Below are positions 1 through 7,819 of a stretch of 64,000 bases of DNA, piece after piece (the first letter of the stretch is position 1; every line of letters begins with the position of its first letter). The stretch lies in contig CAVSGF010000002.1 of assembly GCA_963727415.1 (NCBI GenBank), positions 1,798,001 to 1,862,000 on the forward strand, written 5' to 3'. A model generated the notes under the pieces. It did not search any database and was not told the DNA's origin. It was given only the letters and a program-made list of their open reading frames with translations. Made by a program: the position numbers and the translations under genes. The DNA comes from DASQPR01 sp963727415 (GTDB lineage Bacteria; Actinomycetota; Actinomycetes; Mycobacteriales; Micromonosporaceae).

Positions 1-304
1 TGCCCGGCTTCGATCCGTGGGTGGTCGGCGCGGCCCGGCACGCGCCGCTGCTCGATGCCGCATACCAGGCCCGGGTTTTCCGCCCGCAGGGCTGGATCTC
101 GCCGGTGGTCCTCGTTGGCGGCCGGATCGAGGGCGTGTCTGGCGGCACACGGTCGATCGGCGCGGTGCGCTAACCGTCGACGTCGACCCGTTCCGATCGC
201 CAGCAGCCGGCCTGCGCACGGCGATCGCCGAGGAGGCGGCGCGCCTGGCCGAGTTCCTGGGCGCGGACCGCACGCCGACCGTGGCGTTCGCCGACGCCCG
301 TTAG
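1..304 (+). CDS. Winged-helix DNA-binding domain protein, C-terminal fragment (YcaQ/HTH_42-like)
   Basis: The window begins inside this gene. From base 3 one frame reads LPGFDPWVVGAARHAPLLD, then GWISPVVLVGGRIEG; after about base 138 the coding signal moves one frame and continues VWRHTVDRRGALTVDVDPF to a TAG at 302-304. The FDP-x-VVG element followed by a GW-x-SP-x-x-L-x-x-G-x-x-x-GVWRH hairpin is typical of the C-terminal half of actinobacterial winged-helix proteins related to the crosslink-repair glycosylase YcaQ. The frame change at 138-140 looks like a single missing base. The DNA-binding N-terminus lies outside the window, so the role is inferred from family resemblance only. Confidence 0.55.
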   Translation, partial: ARLRSVGGRRGPARAAARCRIPGPGFPPAGLDLAGGPRWRPDRGRVWRHTVDRRGALTVDVDPFRSPAAGLRTAIAEEAARLAEFLGADRTPTVAFADAR

Positions 305-310
305 TCCGCG

Positions 311-1827
311 CTACGCGCCGCTGGCCACGGCGTCCGTGACACGGGCCTTCGCGCTGACCAGGCGGTGGATCGCCCGCCGGCGCACGCCGACGGCGACCGA
401 TTCGAGCCGCCCGAACCGCCGCACGCCCAGCCGCCCGCGCCGCATACGGATGTAGCGGCCGTCGACGGAGGCGAGGCGGCCGCTCATCCGCTCATCGTCC
501 ATCGTCTTCGAGGTCATGTACCGCGCCACCCGGTTGTCGGTGGTGATCTCGTGCGCCTCCAGCATCATGTCGGAGGTGTAGCGCATGGCTCGCTCGACGG
601 CGTCGACGGAGATCTGGGCGGAGTTCAGGTCGAGGTTGCCGGACACGACGGGTTGGATGAGGTCGAACGCCCGCTGGAAGCTCGCGCTGGTCACCCCGGG
701 CAGCACGATCCGCTCCTGGTTGCGCAGCTGGCGGTAGAAGCCGGCGACAGTGATCGACAGGCGGGCGTAGGCCTGGTCGAGGTAGTCGGTGTGGAACCGT
801 TCTAGCTCCTGCGGCGCGAACTCGCCGCGCAGCTCGGAGCAGATCGTGGCCGCGCTGCTCAGCGCGCCCATGAACGCCATGTGCACACCGGTCGAGAACA
901 GCGGGTCGATGAACCCGGCCGCGTCGCCGGCCAGCCGGTAGCCGGGTCCGGCGTACGTGCCGGCGAAGTACGAGTAGTCCGCCACACCCGGATGTCGTCG
1001 CCGCGCACGGCGCCGGCCAGGAGCCGGGACACGTCGGGACAGCGCTCCAGGCCGTGCGCGAAGACGGCCTCGTTGGACCGCGCTCCTCCTTGCGCCGGCG
1101 GAACACGTCCTTGTGCAGCACCACGCCCACGCTGAGCGTCCCGTCGTGCAGCGGGATCGCCCACGTCCACCCGGATCCGTCGGTCAGCGCCTCCATCGAG
1201 AACGCGCCCGGGTGTTCGCGGCCCGCATCGTCGCGGTAGGTCGACGCGCCGCGGTAGTACGCGCCGACCGCGACGTTGGCGAGCGCGGCCTCGGCGCGCC
1301 GGTTCTTGAAGTAGCGCGACGACAAGAGCCCGGCCTGTCCGGTGGCGTCGACGAGGAACTCGAAGCGCACGGTCCGCTCGGCACCGGTCGCGTCGACCAC
1401 CGAGGCCGACACCGGCCGGCCGTCGTCGAAAGCGACGTCGGTGACCCGGGTCCCGTCGTAGGCGCGGGCACCGCAGGCGCGCGCGTGCTCGAACAGGAGC
1501 TGGTCGAACTCGGAGCGGACGACCTGATAGCTGTACCGGTACTTGCTCTGCTTCGTGAAGTCGATGTGCCCGGGGGCCTCGCCGTGCTTCATCCGGAAGA
1601 AGCCGCCGTACTTGCGGACGAATCCGTGCCCGTCGACCCACTGGAGGGCCCCGACGAACTCCAGCATCGGCAGCGCCGAGGTCAGCAACGACTCGCCGAT
1701 GTGATAGCGGGGGAGCGTCTCCTTCTCCAGCAGCGTAACCTCGACGCCTTCGCGGGCCAGGAGCGCGGCGGCCATTGATCCCGGCCGGGCCGCCCCCCAC
1801 CACCAGGACGCGGGTGTCTGTTCGCAT
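311..1827 (-). CDS. FADH2-dependent halogenase-like flavoprotein (frameshifted)
   Basis: Translation from ATG 1827, preceded by AGGAGG, gives MRTDTRVLVVGGGPAG, a Rossmann dinucleotide motif, then GESLLTSALPMLEF and, around residue 220, GSGWTWAIPLHDG. The W-x-W-x-I-P element is the hallmark of flavin-dependent halogenases, which use FADH2, O2 and halide on aromatic or carrier-bound substrates. The GDAAGFIDPLFSTGVH segment is the second FAD-contact motif. Repaired length is about 505 residues, normal for the family. Three frame changes lie near 1777 (extra base), 1080 (missing base) and 990. No motif is lost, so sequence error is more likely than decay. It sits next to a sugar-aminotransferase fragment, suggesting a secondary-metabolism cluster edge. 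The chlorination substrate cannot be inferred. Confidence 0.8.
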
Positions 1828-1995
1828 GGGGAGCGCCTCCTCGACTTGCGGTCTGCGGAATCGGTCCGACTGCCCGCCGACGCTAACGGCGGTGAATACA
1901 CGCGCCGTACAGGTCCCGCGCGGCACCCGTTCGCCCCCGGCACCCCTGTACGCCTCGTATACGACCCGTGTACCCGCGGGCCGGAAGCTCGATGC
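1828..1995. promoter_or_regulatory. Divergent promoter region, halogenase / aminotransferase
   Basis: This 168-base gap separates two divergently read genes. It holds the AGGAGG ribosome site for the halogenase (about 1832-1840). The tract around 1940-1975 (cgcctcgtatacgacccgtgtacccg) contains two GTAT/GTAC-type elements that could be promoter or operator parts, but no clear -35/-10 pair can be assigned by eye. Confidence 0.3.
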
Positions 1996-2393
1996 GTGGC
2001 TGACGACAACGCACGTGCGCGGCTGGCGCTGTTCGGCGGCCCGCCCGCCCGGTCCGGCGACCGGGCCTGGCCGCGCTGGCCGGCGGCGGCCCCGGGGCGG
2101 AGGCCAACCTGCTGTCCGTGCTGCACGGCGACCGGTGGACGCTGACCAGCCCGATCACCGGAGCCGAGCTGTTCGAGCGCCGCTTCGCGCGGGAATTCGC
2201 CGACTACGTCGGCACCCGGTTCTGCGTTCCGGTCGACCACGGCTCCAGCGCGCTGGTCGTCGCCCTGGAGTCGCTCGGCCTCGCCCCCGGGGACCGCGTC
2301 CTCGTGCCGGCGCTGACCTGGGTGGCATCGGCGTCGGCCGCGCTGCGCGCCGGGCTCGTGCCGGTGCTGGTCGATGTCGATCCGCACCGCGAC
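1996..2393 (+). pseudogene. DegT/DnrJ/EryC1-type aminotransferase, N-terminal fragment
   Basis: From GTG 1996 the sequence reads VADDNARARLALFGGPPA, then, after one frame change near 2097, WTLTSPITGAELFERRFA, VDHGSSALVVALESLGL and DRVLVPALTWVASASAA. These are the first about 130 residues of a PLP-dependent DegT/DnrJ/EryC1/StrS aminotransferase, the family that aminates keto-sugars in antibiotic and envelope sugar pathways. The gene stops being recognisable at VLVDVDPH (about 2387), where the reading frame runs straight into an IS110-type transposase. The internal PLP lysine region is absent, so the enzyme is certainly inactive. Its neighbour is a halogenase, consistent with a dismantled biosynthetic cluster. 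Confidence 0.75.
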
Positions 2394-3446
2394 GGCTATC
2401 AGGCGATGCTTAAGCTGGGCCGGCAGCACAAGGACCGTGTCTGGGCGGTGGAAGGCTGCAACGGCATCGGCCGGCACATCGCCCAGCGTCTGGTCGCTGA
2501 TGGCGAAACCGTGCTCGACGTGCCAGCGAAGCTGTCCGCGCGGGCTCGCCTGTTCGACACCGCCCAAGGCCGCAAGACTGATCCCGCCGACGCGCACTGT
2601 GTCGCAGTGGCCGCGTTGCGCGCCAGCGGTTTGCGTCAGGTCGTCGTCGATGACGTCACGGTCGCGTTGAAGCTGCTGGTCGACCGCCGCGATGGTCTGG
2701 GCCGGGCCCGGACCGAGGCGCTGCGCCGGCTGCACCACCTCCTGCTCGAGCTCGTTCCCGGCGGGGCGAAGCAGTTCCTGTCCGCTCCCCAGGCCCGGGC
2801 ACTGCTCAACACGGTCCGGCCCCGCGACATCGTCGGACGCACCCGCCGGCAGCTGGCCTCGGAGCTGATCACCGAGGTCGCGGTCATCGACAAGAAGATC
2901 AAGGCCGCCAATCAGCAGCTGACCGAGCTGGTCGAGTCGACCGGTAGTACATTGCAGCAGCTCAACGGGATCGGGCCGTCCGGCGCTGCCCGGCTGCTGG
3001 GCGACATCGGCGACATCAGCCGCTTCGCCAGCCGTGACCACTTCGCCTCCTGGAACGGCACCGCACCCATCGATGCATCCTCCGGTGACCAGCGACGCCA
3101 CCGGCTTTCCCGCGCCGGGAACCGGCGCATCAACCGGGTCCTGCACATCATGGCCATCGTCCAACTGCGCAACGACACCGAGGGCCGCGCCTACTACCGC
3201 CGCAAACTCGCCGCGGGCAAGAGCCCCATGGAAGCCATGCGCAGCCTCAAACGCCGGTTGTCCAATGTGGTCTATCAACAGATGATCCGAGACGCCAGCA
3301 CAGTCGAGACGGGCCCGGGAGGGCACTCGGGAGCGACTCTGCAATTCAGCGCGGCAGGCTCAACCCCGGCAGCCGACACTTCGGAACAGCCACTTCCCGG
3401 ACCCGCCACCACTCACTCCAGAACACCCATCCTCACGTCCTCTTGA
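2370..3446 (+). mobile_element. IS110-family transposase, 5'-truncated and fused in frame to the aminotransferase
   Basis: From about 2391 the open frame encodes GYQAMLKLGRQHKDRVWAVE, then GRHIAQRLVADGETVLDVPA, RKTDPADAHCVAVAALR and, in the C-terminal half, LQQLNGIGPSGAARLLGDIG, AGNRRINRVLHIMA and YYRRKLAAGKSPMEAMRSLK. These are the N-terminal RuvC-like DEDD domain and C-terminal Tnp20 domain of IS110/IS116/IS902 transposases. Complete members start with a D-x-H-K/R-D segment about 25-30 residues before GYQ; here that segment is missing or replaced by the aminotransferase end VDVDPHRD, so one catalytic acidic residue region is altered. Stop is TGA at 3444. IS110 elements lack long terminal repeats, so the borders cannot be drawn exactly. 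Confidence 0.85.
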
Positions 3447-3792
3447 CACAGATGGGTGCCATGAGCGGGCACCCATCTCGCATCCAGTCCGTACCGAAAG
3501 CCGAACCTGCTGCGGGGACACTGCCGGGCGGCCGGCCAACCAGCGGCATGGGCGTCTGGCAAGACCCGACCGGACCCGCGTTCCGGGACGGGTGCCTCTT
3601 GCGTCCACCAACGCGGCGGGTCACAAGCCCGCGAGCCGACAGCGTGGTTGGCCCGTCAGCTGACATCGTCGTTGGGGTCAATACGTCGGTTTTGATACGC
3701 AGGCTGTCCACTAGGGCCGATCAGCGGCGAACTTCACTTGCTTGCAGGGGGCGAGCAGGAGATGATCTCCTGCCCCGACTCCATGCGGGCGA
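3447..3792. other. Non-coding stretch between IS110 transposase and DUF2637 gene
   Basis: No convincing gene is seen. GC and codon-position bias fall compared with the flanks, and the short open frames here have no recognisable content. It may hold the left border of the integrative element that extends to the tRNA at 6959, but I could not find a copy of the tRNA 3' end in it. Confidence 0.4.
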
Positions 3793-5061
3793 CTACGCCG
3801 CGATGTCGATCACCTCGCGATCATCGAACCGGTCCGAGGACCGATCGATGTACCCCGTCGGCAATTCTACCCTCAGCTCTCGCGCCTTACGAGCCAGTGC
3901 GCCGGTGCGGGCCGCGTTGCGGATATTGCGCAGCTGTCGGGCGCTTAGCCCGTACACCTCCCGCGCACGCTGGTCATCGTCGAGCGGACCGGCGTCATCC
4001 TGGTTGGCGCACATCTTCACCCACACGCTCGCCCATTGAATGACGGTTGCCGCAGTCGCAGGGACCTTCATGTCCTCGACCGCGACCGCGCCCCGCCGGA
4101 CGTTGACCCGCCCCGACCGCCCGGTTCGACGTTGTTCCGGAAGCGACGCCGATACCGTCACGGTTTTTCGCGCCGAAACAGCCAACGGCTTTATCTCCAC
4201 GATCTCGTCGGCAGGAGCCGCAGGTACGAAGTTCGGGTCCGCCTTTACCGCCGCCAATTCGGCCTTCCGATGCGCCTTTTCCAGGGCTCGCTGGTGCCGC
4301 TCGGCCATCTGCGCATCGGCGGCACCGCGCTTGATTGCCCGTACGCGTTCGAGGTTGGCCAGGCCGTTGAGCACCGTCGCCGGCGTGCCCTCCGCAGGCG
4401 GGTAGTTCTGCCAGGCTATGAACGAGCAGAACGTGCTCGACGGCCACGTTAGCCAGCGCAGCCCGTACGGCGGGCGCTTGGCCTTGCGGACGTATTCAGC
4501 TCCTTCCTCGAACTGGGACAGGAACTCGTGGAAGATCACCACGCCGAACACGCTCAGCACGCCCAGGTACGACGCGGCGATCAGGTTGTGCGTATTCATA
4601 TATTCGTAGGCGAAGTTGACCGTCGCCGACGTCAGCGACGCGGCCCACACGACGCGTTGGCTCCGGCTGGGGTCGCGCTGCTTGTGGATGGCGCGGAACG
4701 CCAAGAAGGCGAAGGTGACGCTGACCCCGTCGAGCGTTCCGGGAACGAGGTACTCGGCGCCGCCGTTCCATTCCAGAACGTTCCGCCCGAACGCGACCAG
4801 GCCGTGGAACGAACCGGCGATGACCATGCCCCAGAACAGCGCCGCCGGAACAAGGGACGCAACGGTGAGGGCCGTGTCGCGTTTGCGCGTGTTCTCGTCG
4901 AACCGGTCAGGATGGCTCGCACGCTCTGCCAGCCGCTTGAGACGGCGCCGCGCCACTCGCCAGGTCAGCGCCATCAAAACGACGTTGGCCAGCGCAAGCA
5001 CCGCCCAGACGCCGGGCGGTATGTGCTCGACGACGGCGAGGCTTCCCTGAAGGGCACTCAT
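3793..5061 (-). CDS. DUF2637 membrane protein of an integrative/conjugative element
   Basis: Start is taken at ATG 5061 (MSALQGSLAVVEHI) because AGGGGGGAA lies 7-10 bases upstream; the open frame extends further but without such a site. Hydrophobic spans near residues 18-33, 68-92 and 105-125, plus two later ones, are followed by a charged coil (AERHQRALEKAHRKAELAAV) and the C-terminal LSARQLRNIRNAARTG helix seen in DUF2637 proteins. These are common on actinomycete integrative elements, near or within their transfer/spread functions, and are probably inner-membrane proteins. The exact activity is unknown. It is read in the same direction as the integrase and behind a cluster of operator-like repeats. 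Confidence 0.65.
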   Translation of the reverse strand: MSALQGSLAVVEHIPPGVWAVLALANVVLMALTWRVARRRLKRLAERASHPDRFDENTRKRDTALTVASLVPAALFWGMVIAGSFHGLVAFGRNVLEWNGGAEYLVPGTLDGVSVTFAFLAFRAIHKQRDPSRSQRVVWAASLTSATVNFAYEYMNTHNLIAASYLGVLSVFGVVIFHEFLSQFEEGAEYVRKAKRPPYGLRWLTWPSSTFCSFIAWQNYPPAEGTPATVLNGLANLERVRAIKRGAADAQMAERHQRALEKAHRKAELAAVKADPNFVPAAPADEIVEIKPLAVSARKTVTVSASLPEQRRTGRSGRVNVRRGAVAVEDMKVPATAATVIQWASVWVKMCANQDDAGPLDDDQRAREVYGLSARQLRNIRNAARTGALARKARELRVELPTGYIDRSSDRFDDREVIDIAA

Positions 5062-5117
5062 CGGCCATTCCCCCCTAGCTCGACATGCGCGTACTCGATC
5101 AAGCATGGCGACCAGGC

Positions 5118-5337
5118 GTTACCAGACCGCGAACTGGGAAAATGCCGACCGCGCGTCGCTACCGGGGCGTTCCGGCACGACGGCGTTACCACTCGCCGGT
5201 CATGGCTGGTAACGCGTTCCGGAACGGTCTGGTAACCAGGCTGTGCAACGCTCGCGGTGCGACCGCCTCGGACCGTTTCGCCATTCGGAGCGAGCGCGTT
5301 CTCGTCGGCCGCCACCGTGGAAACGTTGTTCCGGAAC
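5118..5337. repeat. Cluster of inverted GTTACCA half-sites and CGTTCCGGAACG palindromes
   Basis: Four 7-base half-sites occur upstream of the DUF2637 gene: GTTACCA at 5118-5124 and 5185-5191, and its complement TGGTAAC at 5207-5213 and 5230-5236. GTTACCAGACCG (5118-5129) is exactly inverted at 5225-5236, and GCGTTACCA (5183-5191) exactly inverted at 5207-5215. The perfect palindrome CGTTCCGGAACG is at 5215-5226, with GTTCCGGAAC again at 5328-5337 and a partial copy at 5167-5175. Such arrays serve as operators for element-borne regulators or as transfer recognition loci; which applies here is inference. Confidence 0.6.
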
Positions 5338-5356
5338 GGCACCATCACCTGGGTCC

Positions 5357-6391
5357 TCATGCCGCACCTGCGGGGCAGAGGGGATGCGGTTCGCCGGTCA
5401 GCGCCGCCAGCGCGGCAGCAACCTCCTCCAATGTCGCTCGGACGTAGATGGCGGTCGTGCCAGCGTCACCACTGTGCTCGCTGTGCCCGGCGTAGGCCCG
5501 AGCGACCGCGTAGCCGAAGTTGCGCTCGACCCACCTCAACGTGGTGTGCCGCAGCCAGTGGGCGGTAACCTGCTGGACCGCTGCCCAGGGCAGGTACTTG
5601 CGGATACGGGTGAATAGGTAGTCGTAGCGCCGGTAGGTGAGCGGCCGACCGTTGCGGTAGCGGAGCAGTCGGCCCGTGCGCGGAGCACCGCGCTCCTCAG
5701 CGTGTTGAAGCAGGTGCTTCATGAGCGTCGGCGATACCGGCTGCCAACGCTCCGTCTCGCCCTTCTCGTGCAGCAGGATCAGGCACTGCTCGGGGTCGAG
5801 GTCCGTCGGCTTGAGCGCCAAGGCTCCACCTCGCCGACAGGCGGTCTCCACATGCAGCCGCATGATCAACGTGTCGAGCGCTGGATCGTCGCCAGTCGTC
5901 GCGACCGCCTCGGTCAGTTCAGCCAACCGGACATCGGGTACGGCCCGTCGAGTGGTCGCCAGACGCCGGGGCTTGGCGACCTTAAGCGCCGGGTTGTCCG
6001 CCTCGCGGATCAGTCCATCGGCAACGGCATGGTTGTACAGGCAGCGTGTGGCCGCGATGAAATGCTCGGACGAGCTACGCCCGCCGCGACCGTTGCTACG
6101 GATCACTCGTTCGGCGCGGATGACCTCGCCGAGCTGTTTCAGCTCCGACGGAACTGGCTCGTTGAGCCGTCTGTCCGGCCACTTTTCGACCAGGCGATTC
6201 CAGTATGACGCGTACACCCGCCGGGTTCCGGCCGTGACCGCCGCCGAGACGATCGGCACGTACTCGGCGAACGTCGGCGCCGGAGTGCGGCCGCCTTCGA
6301 CATCGAGCAGGTCCGCCGGAGTGATGCCCATCCGGGCCAGAATGAGCCGCGCCGCATCCAACTCGGCCACGGAGACAGCAGTCGCGGTCAC
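5357..6391 (-). CDS. Site-specific tyrosine recombinase (integrase)
   Basis: A 344-residue integrase. The N-terminal SAM-like core-binding domain (residues about 35-135, TRRVYASYWNRLVEKWPDRR) precedes the catalytic domain with the family residues visible: arginine in TACRRGGALALKPTDL, H-x-x-R in AHWLRHTTLRW, histidine in AYAGHS, and the nucleophile tyrosine in TTAIYVRAT. It starts at GTG 6391, overlapping the stop of the AbrB-like gene (GTGA), so the two are translationally coupled. It lies about 570 bases from tRNA-Leu on the same strand, the classic arrangement for an element integrated at a tRNA 3' end. All catalytic residues are intact, so it could be active. Confidence 0.92.
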   Translation of the reverse strand: MTATAVSVAELDAARLILARMGITPADLLDVEGGRTPAPTFAEYVPIVSAAVTAGTRRVYASYWNRLVEKWPDRRLNEPVPSELKQLGEVIRAERVIRSNGRGGRSSSEHFIAATRCLYNHAVADGLIREADNPALKVAKPRRLATTRRAVPDVRLAELTEAVATTGDDPALDTLIMRLHVETACRRGGALALKPTDLDPEQCLILLHEKGETERWQPVSPTLMKHLLQHAEERGAPRTGRLLRYRNGRPLTYRRYDYLFTRIRKYLPWAAVQQVTAHWLRHTTLRWVERNFGYAVARAYAGHSEHSGDAGTTAIYVRATLEEVAAALAALTGEPHPLCPAGAA

Positions 6392-6853
6392 GATCGACCA
6401 CCACCCAGGAGAAAGGCGGAAGCCTGGGTGACGAGCGCGTCCAGCGCGGTCGGCGGATACACGACCAGGAGATTCCTGTCAGTGTCGGCGGCGAGCAGAA
6501 CCTGATCGCCGATGCCCAGCCCGCACCACCGCCGTACCGTCACCGGCAGACGGACATGACCCTGGCTCGTGACCGAGAAGACGCCTTCCGCATCGGGCCG
6601 GACGAGAATCAGGCCGGCGCTTTCGCGGATGTCCAGACTCGCGTTCGGAGCCCAGCCCAACGCCCGCTCAACGGCCGCGTCCGCGGCCCGGCCACGTGCA
6701 TCGAGCCGGCCAGGCCATAGACGGTCTGATCCCGTCCGGGAAGCGCGCCGCCAGGCGCGCTAATGGAAGCGCCGCGTTGCCGCGCGATTGGGAGCGAGGG
6801 GTGCGAAGACCTTCCGGCAACACAAGTGCCGGAACAACGGAAGCAGTCGTCAT
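6388..6853 (-). CDS. AbrB/MazE-fold DNA-binding partner of the integrase (one frameshift)
   Basis: From ATG 6853 the frame reads MTTASVVPALVLPEGLR and RPSMAWP; after one extra base near 6712 it continues LDARGRAADAAVERALGWA, LILVRPDAEGVFSVTSQG, then GHVRLPVTVRRWCGLGIGDQ and LLAADTDRNLLVVYPP, a swapped-hairpin AbrB-type domain in the last 50 residues. About 154 residues after repair. Proteins of this layout occur directly upstream of tyrosine integrases on streptomycete-type elements and probably regulate excision or integrase expression. A shorter reading from TTG 6660 would retain only the C-terminal domain. Translationally coupled to the integrase through GTGA. Confidence 0.65.
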
Positions 6854-6958
6854 GACGACCACGTCCAGCGCAGAAGGTTCGGCCAAAGGCCGTCGGGCGC
6901 GTGCTCAAGCGTGGTTGAACACGGCCACGTCATAGTGCGCATGGATGCGACGAATGGG

Positions 6959-7042
6959 TGTCCGAGGGGGGACTTGAACCCCCACGCCCTATCCGGGCAC
7001 TAGCACCTCAAGCTAGCGCGTCTGCCATTCCGCCACTCGGAC
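6959..7042 (-). tRNA. tRNA-Leu (anticodon GAG)
   Basis: Read on the minus strand, the 84-base gene has a 7-bp acceptor stem GTCCGAG/CTCGGAC, a D arm in GCGGAATGGCAGACGC, an anticodon arm GCTAG-CTTGAGGTG-CTAG with loop TTGAGGT and anticodon GAG, a class II variable arm, and a T arm GGGGGTTCAAGTCCCCC. The discriminator base is A; CCA does not appear to be encoded. The integrase 570 bases downstream makes the 3' half of this gene the likely attachment site. Confidence 0.95.
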
Positions 7043-7175
7043 GTGTCGACCGCCGCAGGGCACCATATCTCGGCCCGGCCCGCGTGCGGGTCGCACGGGC
7101 GGTAACTGTACACGGTCCGCGGCGGATCCGGGTAAGGGGAGTGCCCGTGACGCGCCGACCAGCGGGAAGCCGATG

Positions 7176-7553
7176 TCACGCGTTTTGCCACAAGCCGATG
7201 GTGTTGCCTTCGGTGTCGCGGAAGTACGCGGCGTATCCCATATCGCCCACGGCCTGCCGGCCGGCCACGGTCCGCCCGCCGTTTCGTTCGACGGTGGTGA
7301 GCGCCTCGTCGATGTCGTCGACCATGATGGTGACAACCGGGGCGGAGATCGGTTCGCCGCGAACTGCCATGCCACCGTTGATCGCGCCGGGCTCGCTGAC
7401 CGCGCCATCGTCTCCGGTCGCGGCCGTGCCGACGAGCGTGTAGTTCATCGCGGGCAGCGGGTTCATCCGCCATCCGAAAGTCTCGCTGTAGAAGGTCCGG
7501 GCACGGCCGACATCGTCGGCCGGCAACTCGAAGTGGACCACCTGTCCAGCCAT
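7176..7553 (-). CDS. VOC (glyoxalase/bleomycin-resistance fold) protein
   Basis: A 125-residue single-domain vicinal-oxygen-chelate protein. VVHFELPADDVGRARTFYSE at the N-terminus and YAAYFRDTEGNTIGLWQNA at the end are the paired beta-alpha-beta-beta-beta modules; metal-ligand candidates are His7 and the glutamate of DTEGN. Members of this fold bind small molecules, sometimes as resistance proteins, or act as glyoxalases, isomerases or dioxygenases. Nothing in the sequence fixes the substrate. Monocistronic, divergent from the TetR gene. Confidence 0.85.
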   Translation of the reverse strand: MAGQVVHFELPADDVGRARTFYSETFGWRMNPLPAMNYTLVGTAATGDDGAVSEPGAINGGMAVRGEPISAPVVTIMVDDIDEALTTVERNGGRTVAGRQAVGDMGYAAYFRDTEGNTIGLWQNA

Positions 7554-7687
7554 GGCCGCCTCCGTGGGTGTGAGCTGGTCAACGCCTGCACGATCTGGTC
7601 GACATGCGCACGATACCGCCGGGGGGACGGCCGCATCGCGGGGATGCCGGAACGAAATGATGTCTGCTACCGGCGAAATTCAGTGGA

Positions 7688-7705
7688 TGAGTGAGCGCTC
7701 GCTCA
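7688..7705. promoter_or_regulatory. Near-perfect palindrome upstream of TetR gene
   Basis: TGAGTGAGCGCTCGCTCA is symmetric at 16 of 18 positions and resembles common TetR-family operators of the (A)TGAGYG-x-CRCTCA kind. It lies between the divergent VOC (7176-7553) and TetR genes, about 85 bases ahead of the tandem palindromes at 7774-7816, so it may be a second, different regulatory site. Confidence 0.45.
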
Positions 7706-7773
7706 TTTACCATCGACGACGTGAGCGCGAGCATGACAAGGCCGCGGATGCGGGATGATGGGGAGCATGAATC

Positions 7774-7816
7774 GTCAACTAATGTTGACAACGGCACTCG
7801 GTCAACTAATGTTGAC
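7774..7816. promoter_or_regulatory. Tandem operator: two GTCAAC-TAAT-GTTGAC palindromes
   Basis: Two identical 16-base copies at 7774-7789 and 7801-7816, spaced 27 bases start to start, each with 6-base perfect inverted arms around TAAT. The second ends three bases before the TetR ATG at 7820. This is the layout of an autoregulatory TetR operator; it leaves almost no leader, so a repressor bound here would block initiation directly. Confidence 0.75.
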
Positions 7817-7819
7817 GCC

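Noticed and set aside
492..3344. Very long minus-strand open frame across the halogenase and the IS110 transposase
   Set aside because: Only its 3' part is the halogenase; the rest is the antisense shadow of the transposase created by high GC.
3447..3792. Left attachment site of the integrative element
   Set aside because: No copy of the tRNA-Leu 3' sequence could be found here or further left in the window.
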